In this document: positions 45,155-54,167 of the stretch, in pieces
Numbering within the stretch: position 1 is the stretch's first letter
Layout of the letters: every line of letters starts with the position of its first letter
Assembly: GCA_030525455.1 (NCBI GenBank)
Contig: JAUNER010000014.1
Span: 1-64,000 of the forward strand
DNA from: Akkermansia sp.
GTDB lineage: Bacteria > Verrucomicrobiota > Verrucomicrobiia > Verrucomicrobiales > Akkermansiaceae
Direction of reading: 5' to 3'
DNA length: 64,000 nucleotides
The notes under the pieces: model-generated
The model's database searches: none
What the model was told of the DNA's origin: nothing
What the model saw: only the letters and a program-made list of their open reading frames with translations
Position numbers and translations under genes: made by a program

Positions 45155-46489
45155 ATGAACAGATTGGATCAGCTGGCAACATTATTGAGATTCCCGAGCA
45201 TTTCTGCACAGAAAGAACACGCACAAGACGTAAGCGATTGTGCTGATTGGCTTGTAGCAAAACTCACAGGCATGGGCTTAGAGGCAAAAGCCTGCAAAAC
45301 TCCACGTCACCCCATTGTATTAGCTCACAGTGAAAAACAAGAAGGCAAACCAACTGTTCTCATTTACGGTCACTACGATGTACAACCGGTAGACCCTATT
45401 GAAGAATGGAAATCCGCTCCATTTGAACCGGAAGTGCGTGATGGGCGTATCTATGCACGCGGTGCCACAGATAACAAAGGTCAACTTTTTGCACATATTT
45501 TGGGGGTAGAAGAACTCCTTAAACAAAACGCCGGAGTCTTGCCGGTAAATGTCATTTTCTTACTTGAGGGGGAAGAAGAAATTGGTAGCGGTAGCTTATC
45601 TGCTTTTATGAAAGAGCATAAAGATGAGCTAAAATGCGATGTTATCGTGGTTTCAGATACAGGAATGGCAGCTCCGGATGCCCCAACTTTCTCATACGGT
45701 CTTCGAGGAGTGGCAAGTGCAGATATTATTGTGAAAGGACCTTCTGCCGACTTACACTCCGGTGTATTCGGTGGTGCCATCAGCAATCCTATTACCTCCC
45801 TTGCCGAAATCATTGCCAGCTTTCATGATGAAGAAGGGAAAGTTGCTGTACGTGGGTTTTATGATGGAGTAGCACCCATTGCTACATGGGAACGCAGTAT
45901 GTGGGCAACTGTTCCGGGAATGAGCAACGATGAATTAGCCGCTCTAACCGGTGTTGAATGTGTTACAACTGAAGCAGGCTTTACCGGAGCTGAATGTATC
46001 TTTGCTCGTCCAACTCTAGAGCTTAATGGTATCGGTGGTGGATACCAAGGCGAAGGAAGCAAAACTATTATCCCGAGCTCTGCATTTGCTAAGATTTCTT
46101 GCCGCCTTGTTCCGGGTCAAAACCCTGAACACATTTTGGAACTAGTAGAAGAACACGTAAAACGCCATTGCCCGAAAGGCGTTACCGTTGAATTCAAACC
46201 AGGTCACTATGGAAATGCTTATATTTGCGACCCGAACTCCACCTACGGACTTGCCGCACAACAAGCATTAGAAGATGCTTTCGGTCACAAACCGGTTCTT
46301 GTACGAGAAGGTGGGAGCATCCCTATTATTGAAGAAATGAAACGAGTATTGGGAGCAGATGCTCTCATGCTAGGGATGTGTTTACCGGATGCCCGCATTC
46401 ATTCCCCGAACGAAAATTTCCCTGTGGATTTGTTTGTTAAGGGGATTGAAATGAGTCAAATCCTATTACGTCGATTAGGTCAGCAGTAG
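45155..46489 (+). CDS. M20-family dipeptidase
   Basis: About 444 residues from ATG 45155 (MNRLDQLATLLRFPSIS), the usual family start; the frame stays open back to 45104. M20 metal-site motifs are intact: VLIYGHYDVQPVDP, ARGATDNKGQ, LEGEEEIGS, VVSDTG and the C-terminal REGGSIPI and RIHSPNEN. It would hydrolyse dipeptides or short peptides in the cytoplasm using two metal ions. The ABC ATPase gene follows by 12 bp, suggesting an operon. Confidence 0.92.
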   Translation: MNRLDQLATLLRFPSISAQKEHAQDVSDCADWLVAKLTGMGLEAKACKTPRHPIVLAHSEKQEGKPTVLIYGHYDVQPVDPIEEWKSAPFEPEVRDGRIYARGATDNKGQLFAHILGVEELLKQNAGVLPVNVIFLLEGEEEIGSGSLSAFMKEHKDELKCDVIVVSDTGMAAPDAPTFSYGLRGVASADIIVKGPSADLHSGVFGGAISNPITSLAEIIASFHDEEGKVAVRGFYDGVAPIATWERSMWATVPGMSNDELAALTGVECVTTEAGFTGAECIFARPTLELNGIGGGYQGEGSKTIIPSSAFAKISCRLVPGQNPEHILELVEEHVKRHCPKGVTVEFKPGHYGNAYICDPNSTYGLAAQQALEDAFGHKPVLVREGGSIPIIEEMKRVLGADALMLGMCLPDARIHSPNENFPVDLFVKGIEMSQILLRRLGQQ

Positions 46490-46501
46490 TTGTTCTTTCT
46501 T

Positions 46502-47377
46502 ATGGAACCATTTGCCGCAGAAGTTTCAGACCTTCACAAATCCTTCACCACAGGTGTGGGTAAACCCATGGTACATGCCGTACGAGGGGTTAGCTTACAT
46601 ATCAAAAAAGGTGAGGTTTATGGTCTCATCGGGCCTAATGGTTCCGGAAAGTCAACCTTAATGAAGGCTCTACTCGGCTTGGTGGTTCCTAGTTCTGGTA
46701 AATGTTCCATTTTTGGCAAATCTAGCGAGTCTCCGGACAGTCGTACAGATGTTGGATTTTTACCGGAAAATCCATATTTCTATAAATTTCTCACTGGTGC
46801 TGAAACTATCGCCTTCTACGGCAAACTCTGCGGTTTACGTGGTAGTACATTAAAGGAAAAAGTTAGCGAAATGCTTCAACTTGTGGGGCTGGCTGATGCC
46901 GCAGACCGTTCGTTATCCGGTTATTCCAAAGGGATGCTTCAACGCATTGGTTTAGCTCAAGCTCTCATTCAATCGCCGCGATTGCTTATTCTTGATGAAC
47001 CAACTGCCGGGGTTGACCCACTTGGGGCACGTGACATTCGTAATATCATTGAAAACCTTAAAAGCAAGGGAATGACTATTCTCTTATGTTCTCATTTATT
47101 AGAACAAGTACAAGAGGTCTGCGACCGTGTGGGTATTATTTATAAAGGCGTACTTATTGCTGAAGGCTCCATTGATGAAATGACTCGTGACCTTGATAAA
47201 CAAGAAATTTTACTTTCTCATGCTTCTCCGGAGTTAATTGCCGAATTGCAGAATTTGGTAAATCAACGTCCGGAGACCTCATGGCTCTCTGCCGGAAACC
47301 CCAGAAATTCACTGGAAAGTGTATTCCTAAAAAGCCTTATCGAATGGAAAAAATCTCACCAGAGCTCAGAAAATTAA
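46502..47377 (+). CDS. ABC transporter ATP-binding protein without adjacent permease
   Basis: About 291 residues from ATG 46502. Walker A is GPNGSGKST, the signature LSGYSKGMLQR, Walker B LLILDEPTAGVDPLG and the switch His in CSHLLEQV. The C-terminal extension after residue 220 is typical of CcmA/NatA/DrrA-type exporters. No permease gene adjoins; the downstream gene, overlapping by 34 bp, is 5-formyl-THF cyclo-ligase. Its membrane partner must be elsewhere. The TTG at 46490 is a less likely start. Confidence 0.9.
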   Translation: MEPFAAEVSDLHKSFTTGVGKPMVHAVRGVSLHIKKGEVYGLIGPNGSGKSTLMKALLGLVVPSSGKCSIFGKSSESPDSRTDVGFLPENPYFYKFLTGAETIAFYGKLCGLRGSTLKEKVSEMLQLVGLADAADRSLSGYSKGMLQRIGLAQALIQSPRLLILDEPTAGVDPLGARDIRNIIENLKSKGMTILLCSHLLEQVQEVCDRVGIIYKGVLIAEGSIDEMTRDLDKQEILLSHASPELIAELQNLVNQRPETSWLSAGNPRNSLESVFLKSLIEWKKSHQSSEN

Positions 47378-47916
47378 TAGACAATAAAAATTCCTGTCGG
47401 CAATTGATTCGTGATAGAATTGCGACTCTTTCTAACGCTTACATCACTGAGCAATCCGAAAAAATCTGTACTCAAATCGCTCACATTTTACAGGAAAATC
47501 ACGCCCATCATGTGGCACTTTTTGCAGCGAGGAAGGGCGAGGTTAATTTACTACCACTACTACAACTCCTCCCCACCACTTCATATTATTTTCCAAGAGT
47601 TTGTGGACCTAGAGAAATGCAGTTCCACAAAATTTCAAATCCCTCTGAATTTACCATTGGTAAATGGGGAATCCGCGAACCTCATGCCACAGCTCTTGTC
47701 ATAGAACCACACCGACTAGACTACATTATTGTACCTGGTTCGGCTTTTTCTCTAGATGGTAAGCGTTTAGGTTATGGTGGTGGATTTTATGATTCTCTAC
47801 TTCCAAAAACTACAGCTGTTAGATTAGCTGTTTGTTTCCCCTGCCAGATTCTTGAAACCATACCAACAGAACCTCACGATTGTTCGGTTCATCATGTAAT
47901 TACCGGAGAATCTTAA
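47344..47916 (+). CDS. 5-formyltetrahydrofolate cyclo-ligase
   Basis: About 190 residues from ATG 47344 (MEKISPELRKL). The family signature is the C-terminal VPGSAFSLDGKRLGYGGGFYD (residues about 137-157). The N-terminal RQLIRDRIATLS helix and KWGIREP are also typical. It converts 5-formyl-THF to 5,10-methenyl-THF. It overlaps the 3' end of the ABC ATPase gene by 34 bp in another frame, so the start rests on the lack of homology further upstream. Confidence 0.88.
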   Translation: MEKISPELRKLIDNKNSCRQLIRDRIATLSNAYITEQSEKICTQIAHILQENHAHHVALFAARKGEVNLLPLLQLLPTTSYYFPRVCGPREMQFHKISNPSEFTIGKWGIREPHATALVIEPHRLDYIIVPGSAFSLDGKRLGYGGGFYDSLLPKTTAVRLAVCFPCQILETIPTEPHDCSVHHVITGES

Positions 47917-47951
47917 AAACTAACTCATATTAGCCTAGGGCAGGCTATTCA

Positions 47952-48296
47952 CTACTCGTCTTCACAAATAACTTCTCGAGCTTTGCATAAATCTCGCCAG
48001 CCGGGAAAATTCCATTTATTCGGAAAATCACGACACTGTCGCGGCTTAACGGAATTTATTCGGCAAGCTCCATCCACCAGCATAATACAAGCTCCATCTG
48101 GAGCATCTATAATAGAAAGCCCTTTCCTATTGGCACGTAAGCGACAGTATTCATTGATATAATCAATTTCGCTCATTCCTAGAAATGAGGCAATAGCAGA
48201 CACCTCGTCATCCTCAATGCACACATCACCAGCCCACCGACAACAGGCCCCACACCGTGTGCATTCATACCGCACTTTTGACTCATCTTTCGTCAT
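47952..48296 (-). CDS. YkgJ-family cysteine cluster protein
   Basis: A 114-residue protein with the zinc/iron-binding Cys pattern of the YkgJ family: YECTRCGACCRWAG (about 9-22), DVCIEDDE, then GACIMLVDGACRI and KPRQCRDFP. Function is unknown; related proteins chelate a metal or Fe-S cluster. It follows the glycosyltransferase-like gene by 6 bp on the same strand, so the two form a pair. Confidence 0.85.
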   Translation of the reverse strand: MTKDESKVRYECTRCGACCRWAGDVCIEDDEVSAIASFLGMSEIDYINEYCRLRANRKGLSIIDAPDGACIMLVDGACRINSVKPRQCRDFPNKWNFPGWRDLCKAREVICEDE

Positions 48297-48302
48297 AGCA
48301 TT

Positions 48303-49136
48303 TTACGTAAAAATACCACGCACTACACCAATGTTCATGTGAGCAGAACGCCACTTGACATTATTTACTGCATACTCAAAATCCTCTGATAAAGGCCCTA
48401 TGGATTTATTTGTTGCACGCAAACTAAGCAAAATTTTTCGCAATGTATCGCGAGCTATCAAAGTTGGCTGATTCGTCCATTGAAATACAGCACTATCAAT
48501 AATGTAGCCCTCTTCAATTTTTCGTATATATTCAGGGAATATTTCGTGCGGATTTTCTTCTACATAAACACTTCTCCCTATTGAACGCTTAGCTCGACAA
48601 GGATGCAGCTTCCGTCGTATTGTTTTTATCCAATCCGGGGCATCTGATAAGGCTTCCGGATGTACCCATCGTGATGATAATTGCTGAACGGAATGGTAAT
48701 AAGAATAGGTGTATGCTGATTTCTTTCTCTTATTCCCTCGCCAAGCATGTCGTAATCTCACCATGTCTGCTTGCCCGCTTACTAACAACTCCAAAGCTAA
48801 TCGAAATTCTCGCTCTAATTCCTCGCCTTTCAAATGCTCCCATACCAAACAATCATCCTCTACTAAAAGTATATAGTCCGTGTCTAAGCTTGCTATCGCT
48901 TTGTATAATTCTCCTATAAATCCCGCATCTAATGCTGAGGATACGGACGGAAGCCCCCTTTCTGCCGCTACTTGGGCTACTTTATCAGCACCATCAGGAT
49001 AAACTACACAACTCGCGTCCACACAATTATATAACCCACTTCTCTCGTATGAGCTAAGCGACATGGCCAGTGTGTATGGTGCATTGTCACATAAAAGTGC
49101 CAACCCTACATTTTTCTCTTGAATAATTTTCCCCAT
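48303..49136 (-). CDS. glycosyltransferase-like protein
   Basis: A 277-residue protein with a GT-A-like N-terminal half: VGLALLCDNAPYTLAMSLSS, then VVYPDGADKVAQVAAERG, and an acidic metal-binding-like motif YILLVEDDCLVW (about 88-99). This pattern resembles GT2 or capsule-type transferases that look at a sugar-nucleotide site, but the C-terminal half (about 140-277) is unfamiliar. It would act in the cytoplasm on a glycan precursor. It is followed by ykgJ at 6 bp. Confidence 0.5.
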   Translation of the reverse strand: MGKIIQEKNVGLALLCDNAPYTLAMSLSSYERSGLYNCVDASCVVYPDGADKVAQVAAERGLPSVSSALDAGFIGELYKAIASLDTDYILLVEDDCLVWEHLKGEELEREFRLALELLVSGQADMVRLRHAWRGNKRKKSAYTYSYYHSVQQLSSRWVHPEALSDAPDWIKTIRRKLHPCRAKRSIGRSVYVEENPHEIFPEYIRKIEEGYIIDSAVFQWTNQPTLIARDTLRKILLSLRATNKSIGPLSEDFEYAVNNVKWRSAHMNIGVVRGIFT

Positions 49137-49260
49137 GGTCTAAAACTCTCTTGTATTCTAATAAAAAATTTTTATTTTTCCACAAAAATAATTTATACAT
49201 TTGTATATTTTTTTGAACAAAAACAAGAACACTGAGGTCATACCCATACACACGCACAAT

Positions 49261-50097
49261 ATGAAGACACCTGCATTCATTAAAATGGCACTTTTCCTTA
49301 TTGCGAGCGGAACACTTATGTCCTGTCATTCCGGATATTGGGGCGGGAGCTATGCTGTATCAGGAACATATAGTAACGGGGGATATTCTGCTAGTTATAT
49401 GTATGATAGTTCCGGCTACCCTATATACGGCTACTATGGTGGCAGACCCATCTACGCTTACGACACATGGGGGAATCCGATTTATTCCATCACACTTATA
49501 TCACGTGGCTGCTACATTCCCAGCTGGGGACCGGCTCCTTACTATCGTGGTCGCTATGTGCCACCGCCACACTGTCATCACATGGAAAGACCGCCAAAAA
49601 TGCGGCATAAACCGGATCATTTCCACAAACACTACAATAACCACCGCCCTGGCTTAGTTCATCGCCCGGGAACGAATAAGCACGTCCATAAAGAAGCAGT
49701 AAAAAATCATCGCCAAGAAATACTGAATTCACACAGACCGGGACTAAGTAATCGCCCCGGTGTAAACCAACACATCATTAAAAACAACAAACCTAATCAC
49801 AACAAGGTTATGGTCAGTCATTCGGGCTCTATGCATAGACCGGGTGCAACGCACTCCTTTACTAAGCCGGAACCTAGCAAAAATCACTCATCTATTAGAA
49901 AACCAGGACAAGCTCAACGAATCAATGCCGGTGCATTTTCTAAGCCCAAATCCGCTCGACCAAATATGTCGATAAGTTCACACTCTCCTCGACCAAGTAA
50001 TTCAAGCATCAGACGCCCGGGCTCACCAAGTTCTCGGCACTCAATAAAAGCAAGCAAACCCTCACATTCTTCATCGAGAAGCAAGGTGAAACGCTAA
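49261..50097 (+). CDS. lipoprotein with Gly/Tyr-rich head and repeated RPG motifs
   Basis: About 278 residues from ATG 49261 (MKTPAFIKMALFL). The signal peptide ends GTLMSC, a lipobox, so Cys22 is probably lipidated. Residues 23-100 are rich in Gly, Tyr and Ser. Residues 115-278 are strongly basic and low-complexity, with repeated (H/N/R)(R/K)PG units: HRPGLVHRPG, HRPGLSNRPG, MHRPGATH, IRKPGQAQ and IRRPGSPS. It is a likely surface or periplasmic structural protein; function is unknown. An open frame back to 49201 lacks support. A terminator follows. Confidence 0.72.
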   Translation: MKTPAFIKMALFLIASGTLMSCHSGYWGGSYAVSGTYSNGGYSASYMYDSSGYPIYGYYGGRPIYAYDTWGNPIYSITLISRGCYIPSWGPAPYYRGRYVPPPHCHHMERPPKMRHKPDHFHKHYNNHRPGLVHRPGTNKHVHKEAVKNHRQEILNSHRPGLSNRPGVNQHIIKNNKPNHNKVMVSHSGSMHRPGATHSFTKPEPSKNHSSIRKPGQAQRINAGAFSKPKSARPNMSISSHSPRPSNSSIRRPGSPSSRHSIKASKPSHSSSRSKVKR

Positions 50098-50122
50098 GAT
50101 TTACTTATACATCTTAACTTCA

Positions 50123-50156
50123 AAAGGAGAAAAGCACCCACTTTTCTCCTTTTTTA
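50123..50156 (+). terminator. terminator of the RPG-repeat lipoprotein gene
   Basis: A perfect AAAAGGAGAAAAG/CTTTTCTCCTTTT stem is followed by more T residues, about 25 bp past the stop. Confidence 0.88.
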
Positions 50157-50188
50157 CGTTCACATCCTCAAACAGTCCGGTTTTTAAC

Positions 50189-50217
50189 TTGCAATGCAAT
50201 CGCCGGTCATATAAATG
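50189..50217 (+). promoter_or_regulatory. candidate promoter of icd
   Basis: TTGCAA (50189-50194) is followed by TATAAA at a 15-bp spacing or TAAATG at 17 bp, about 11-13 bp before the icd ATG. The transcript would have a very short leader. Confidence 0.35.
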
Positions 50218-50227
50218 AACATCCGTT

Positions 50228-51475
50228 ATGTCAGCATTAACTTTCACTCCCCCCACAGACGGTCAGGCTATCACCATGCAAAATGGCAAACTCTGTGTTC
50301 CTTCTCGCCCAATCATCCCTTTCATCATTGGTGATGGTACTGGTCCGGAAATTTGGGGAGCTGCTTCTCGTGTTATCGATGCCGCTGTAAAAAAAGCCTA
50401 TAATGGGAATCGCTCGATTGCTTGGTATGAAGTGTTTGCCGGGCAAAAATCATTTGACGAATTAGGCACATGGCTCCCCAATGAAACAGTAGAAGCTTTC
50501 CGCACTTACCTCATTGGCATTAAAGGTCCATTAACAACTCCCGTAGGTGGTGGCATTCGTAGTTTAAACGTCACTCTTCGCCAGGATTTAGATTTGTTTG
50601 TATGTCAACGTCCCGTAAGATACTTCAAAGGCATTGAAACTCCTGTCAAAGCACCGGAAAAGGTAGACATGGTTGTTTTCCGCGAAAATACAGAGGATAT
50701 TTATGCTGGTATAGAATTCCAATGCGGTAGCGAAGATGCAAAGACATTCTTTGAAGCCATGACCCAATTATTCCCAGAACGGATGAAAAAAGTACGTTTC
50801 CCTGAATCATCCGGTTTTGGCATTAAGCCGGTTTCTCGAGAAGGCACAGAACGCCTCGTTCGTGCGGCTATTGATTTTGCTATTGCCAATAATCGAGAAA
50901 GTGTAACTCTCGTCCATAAGGGCAATATCATGAAATTCACCGAAGGTGGATTCCGCGATTGGGGTTACGATTTAGCTCGCCGTGAATACGGGGCTACTCC
51001 AATAGGCGATGGCCCATGGCTTAAACTGCCGAATGGTATTATTATCAAAGACTGCATCGCAGATGCTTTCCTCCAGGAAATTTTACTCCATCCTGCAAAC
51101 TTTGATGTCGTGGCTACGCTCAATCTCAACGGCGACTATATCTCTGATGCACTTGCCGCTCAAGTTGGTGGCATTGGCATCGCTCCGGGTGGTAACATCA
51201 ATTACCTAACCGGACATTCTATTTTTGAAGCAACACACGGCACAGGTCCTCGCATCGCCGGATTGAATAAGGCAAACCCCTGCTCTGTCATCCTCTCTGC
51301 CGAAATGATGCTCAGATTCATGGGCTGGACAGAAGCCGCAGACCTCATCATTGATGCCATTGACCAAGTTATTAGTGAAAAAACCGTCACCTTTGACCTT
51401 GCTGAAATGATTCCTAATTCTACGGAACTTTCCTGCTCTGCTTTCGGTGATAAATTGGTAGCTAAGCTTAGTTAA
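50228..51475 (+). CDS. icd: NADP-dependent isocitrate dehydrogenase
   Basis: A 415-residue TCA-cycle enzyme converting isocitrate to 2-oxoglutarate. Motifs: [14 protein letters not shown] (about 30-43), the substrate-binding Ser region [17 protein letters not shown] (about 105-121), [14 protein letters not shown] (about 152-165), [17 protein letters not shown] (about 224) and [10 protein letters not shown] (about 320). Length equals the bacterial Icd type. A terminator hairpin lies after it. Confidence 0.96.
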   Translation: MSALTFTPPTDGQAITMQNGKLCVPSRPIIPFIIGDGTGPEIWGAASRVIDAAVKKAYNGNRSIAWYEVFAGQKSFDELGTWLPNETVEAFRTYLIGIKGPLTTPVGGGIRSLNVTLRQDLDLFVCQRPVRYFKGIETPVKAPEKVDMVVFRENTEDIYAGIEFQCGSEDAKTFFEAMTQLFPERMKKVRFPESSGFGIKPVSREGTERLVRAAIDFAIANNRESVTLVHKGNIMKFTEGGFRDWGYDLARREYGATPIGDGPWLKLPNGIIIKDCIADAFLQEILLHPANFDVVATLNLNGDYISDALAAQVGGIGIAPGGNINYLTGHSIFEATHGTGPRIAGLNKANPCSVILSAEMMLRFMGWTEAADLIIDAIDQVISEKTVTFDLAEMIPNSTELSCSAFGDKLVAKLS

Positions 51476-51499
51476 TACCTCATTTAACTTTTCACCCAT

Positions 51500-51538
51500 A
51501 GGTGCTTTTCTCAAAATCTGAGAATAGCACCTTTTTTT
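51500..51538 (+). terminator. terminator of icd
   Basis: AGGTGCT plus TTTCTCA pair with TGAGAAT plus AGCACCT around a 5-nt loop, followed by seven T residues. Confidence 0.9.
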
Positions 51539-51561
51539 ATCTCTTTTAAGATGGTTTAAGA

Positions 51562-51590
51562 TTGCCTAATTTAGTTAAATTCGCTAGAAT
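51562..51590 (+). promoter_or_regulatory. promoter of the class A PBP gene
   Basis: TTGCCT (51562-51567) and TAGAAT (51585-51590) are exactly 17 bp apart, 33 bp before the ATG; AGAGGA lies just upstream of the ATG as a ribosome-binding site. Confidence 0.65.
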
Positions 51591-51623
51591 TAGGGCACCG
51601 GTAATCATCCTAATTTAGAGGAT

Positions 51624-54149
51624 ATGGCAGAGCTCAATTCCCAAGCACCACGCAGACACCAAGCGGTTAATAAAAAACGCCAACAAAAGGCTCCGACGGG
51701 AGCTAGATTCTGGCGTTTTGTTCGTCGATTAATTTTATGGTGCATTATCCTTACCATCGTAGGTGCCGGCTCCGGCTACTTCATTGCACTAACTGTATGG
51801 AAACGATATGACAACTGGGCCGCTGATTTTGATTTAGAAAGAATTAACGACTTAGAAAAACCCAGCATCATCTACGATAGAAATGGCAATGAAATTGGGC
51901 GTATCTATGTCGAAAATCGTAGCTATGTAACGCTAGATAAAATTTCTAGACCCATGATTGATGCATTGGTTGCCCAGGAAGACTCTCGCTTCTGGGAACA
52001 TCCGGGCTACGATTTATATGGCATTATTCGAGCCGCTAAAGAATACATTAACAATAGTGGCGAAGCCAACCAGGGAGCATCATCCATTACTCAACAGCTG
52101 GCTCGTAACGCATACGACCTCAAAAAAATAGCTAAAGCCCACGGAGAAAGCAGCATGGGCAGAAAGCTCGTAGAGATTGCCCTGGCTCGTCGCATTACGC
52201 AGCGATATAGCAAAGACCAGGTTATTGAATTCTACTTAAATCGTGTTTATTTAGGTAGTGGTTTTTATGGTATTCGTGCGGCTTCATTAGGATATTTTGG
52301 TAAGGAACCATTAGAACTAACTACTCGCGAAGCCGCCTCTATCGCCGCTCTCATCAAAAACCCACAAAAAATCTCCCCTCTTAATTCCGAAAAAAATAAC
52401 CTTAAGTGGAGAAACCATGTACTAAACCGCATGAAGCTTGAGGGCTACATCACCCCCGATGAGTGTAGCCGCCTCCAAGCTATGGACTTGGGTCTAAATC
52501 CCAAACCATTAAAGCGTGGCGTCTCTCATATCTACGACCGCATTTCAAAAGAAATTATCGCATATTTGGGCGAAGAACGTGTCAATGCGGCTGGCCTAAA
52601 AATCTATACAACTCTCGATAAGTCACTTCAGGATGCGACCGGGCAGGCATTATCTGACGCTCTTAATAAAATCGAGTCCCGCCCAAATTATCCCCATCAA
52701 AAAGCGGCAAACTACAAACCAAATACAAACACAAAACCTACTTACCTTGAGGGGGCTGTACTCATCATCGATAACCAATCAGGTGCCGTATTAGCCTACC
52801 ATGGCGGACGTGATTATAATAAACGTCAATATGATTCCATCAAAGAAGGGGCTCGTCCAACCGGCACAGCCATCCTCCCTATGCTCTATGCCACTGCTTT
52901 TGATTCCGGAAGTAGCCCGGTAAGTAGAATTTTAGACGATGCCATAGACAACCGACTAGCCGGCATTGGTGGCACTGAGGGGATTTTAGGCGAATGGGGG
53001 GCAGAAAGCTCTCATAACAGATACGAGGGCATGATTAGTAGCCGCCGTGGCTTATCGGCCTCAAAGATTGCCGCATCACTACGTATGGGCATGGACTTAG
53101 GCCCCATTCCCTTTGTAAAGAAATTAAAAGATTTTGGCATTCGTCAGCCAATTCGTGAAGCAGGTAGCACAGAGGTGAATCCGGTTTATAGACCACGAAT
53201 TTTTGTTGGCACAGAGCCGGCATCGCTAAAAGAAATGACACTAGCTTATACGGTTTTTCCCAACGGAGGGAACCGACCTGAAGACATTTACTATTTAGAT
53301 AGAATAGAAGATGAAAATGGTCAACTTATCTGGGAATCTACCCAAGCCGTAGAAACCAGAAACAATGCCAACACCAAAAAAGGAGCTACAACAAGCTCTG
53401 CAGCTTTCCAGATTCACGACATCTTACACCATTCATTAAAAAGTGGTTCTGCTAAAAATGTAGCCAACTTCTTACCAAAAGACTTCAAAGGCGGCGTCAA
53501 AACGGGGACTACATACGACTTTGCAGACAACTGGCTATTTGGCTACAATAACAATGTGACTTGTGGCATTTGGATTGGCTTCCTCGATGGAAAAAAAGCC
53601 ATCTATCCGGGAGCTTTTTCATCAGAAACATGTGCCCCAATCCTTGGAACGGCTCTCACTATGGTAGAATCAGAATCCCCCTCTTCTGAAATCACGCCAC
53701 CTAATAGTGTTGAACGTGTCGAAATTTGTCAATCTACCGGAAAACTTGCCACTCATAGTTGCTACGACATCGACCCCATTGATAAAAAATATCGTCGCCA
53801 TACTATATTTGAATATTTACGCCGTGGTGATGCTTCATTATCTATTTGTGATTTGCATGGCGAAGCAAACGGCTTAAATTCTGATTCACCTCTTCTAACT
53901 CATACAAAAATTTTGCCTATTGCTCCCATCTTACCTAAAAAAGCCATTTTAATTGGTAAAGACCCCTACCAAGCAGAGCAATATCACCATACTAAGAAAA
54001 ATCACTTAGACATCATTTCAGACAATTCTTCTATTCCGGATGCAGAAGATCCGGCCGCTGAAAGTCTAAATCAAAACCGGGGTGAGGCAGATATCCAGTT
54101 ACAAATCCCTGGTCCTATCTCTATCCCCATTCCAAATTTTATCCATTAA
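51624..54149 (+). CDS. class A penicillin-binding protein with degenerate transpeptidase site
   Basis: An 841-residue PBP1A-type protein with a basic cytoplasmic N-terminus and one TM helix (about 33-57). The GT51 glycosyltransferase domain (about 80-260) has its motifs intact: QEDSRFWEHPG (catalytic Glu119), QGASSITQQLARN, RKLVEIALARR and NRVYLGSGFYGIRAA. In the transpeptidase domain (about 325-680) the SxxK tetrad reads TAIL (415-418) within RPTGTAILPM. The SxN position reads SKI (480-482), whereas KTGT (626-629) is kept. It should polymerise glycan strands but probably cannot cross-link them. Two genes follow at 18 and 9 bp. Confidence 0.88.
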   Translation: MAELNSQAPRRHQAVNKKRQQKAPTGARFWRFVRRLILWCIILTIVGAGSGYFIALTVWKRYDNWAADFDLERINDLEKPSIIYDRNGNEIGRIYVENRSYVTLDKISRPMIDALVAQEDSRFWEHPGYDLYGIIRAAKEYINNSGEANQGASSITQQLARNAYDLKKIAKAHGESSMGRKLVEIALARRITQRYSKDQVIEFYLNRVYLGSGFYGIRAASLGYFGKEPLELTTREAASIAALIKNPQKISPLNSEKNNLKWRNHVLNRMKLEGYITPDECSRLQAMDLGLNPKPLKRGVSHIYDRISKEIIAYLGEERVNAAGLKIYTTLDKSLQDATGQALSDALNKIESRPNYPHQKAANYKPNTNTKPTYLEGAVLIIDNQSGAVLAYHGGRDYNKRQYDSIKEGARPTGTAILPMLYATAFDSGSSPVSRILDDAIDNRLAGIGGTEGILGEWGAESSHNRYEGMISSRRGLSASKIAASLRMGMDLGPIPFVKKLKDFGIRQPIREAGSTEVNPVYRPRIFVGTEPASLKEMTLAYTVFPNGGNRPEDIYYLDRIEDENGQLIWESTQAVETRNNANTKKGATTSSAAFQIHDILHHSLKSGSAKNVANFLPKDFKGGVKTGTTYDFADNWLFGYNNNVTCGIWIGFLDGKKAIYPGAFSSETCAPILGTALTMVESESPSSEITPPNSVERVEICQSTGKLATHSCYDIDPIDKKYRRHTIFEYLRRGDASLSICDLHGEANGLNSDSPLLTHTKILPIAPILPKKAILIGKDPYQAEQYHHTKKNHLDIISDNSSIPDAEDPAAESLNQNRGEADIQLQIPGPISIPIPNFIH

Positions 54150-54167
54150 AGCAGTTTTTCTTCCGAA

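Noticed and set aside
47932-47947. TAGCCT/AGGCTA hairpin between convergent genes as a terminator
   Set aside because: It has only a 6-bp stem and no T tract on either strand.
49201-49260. Upstream extension of the RPG-repeat lipoprotein
   Set aside because: A signal peptide with lipobox starts at 49261, so the extension would hide it.
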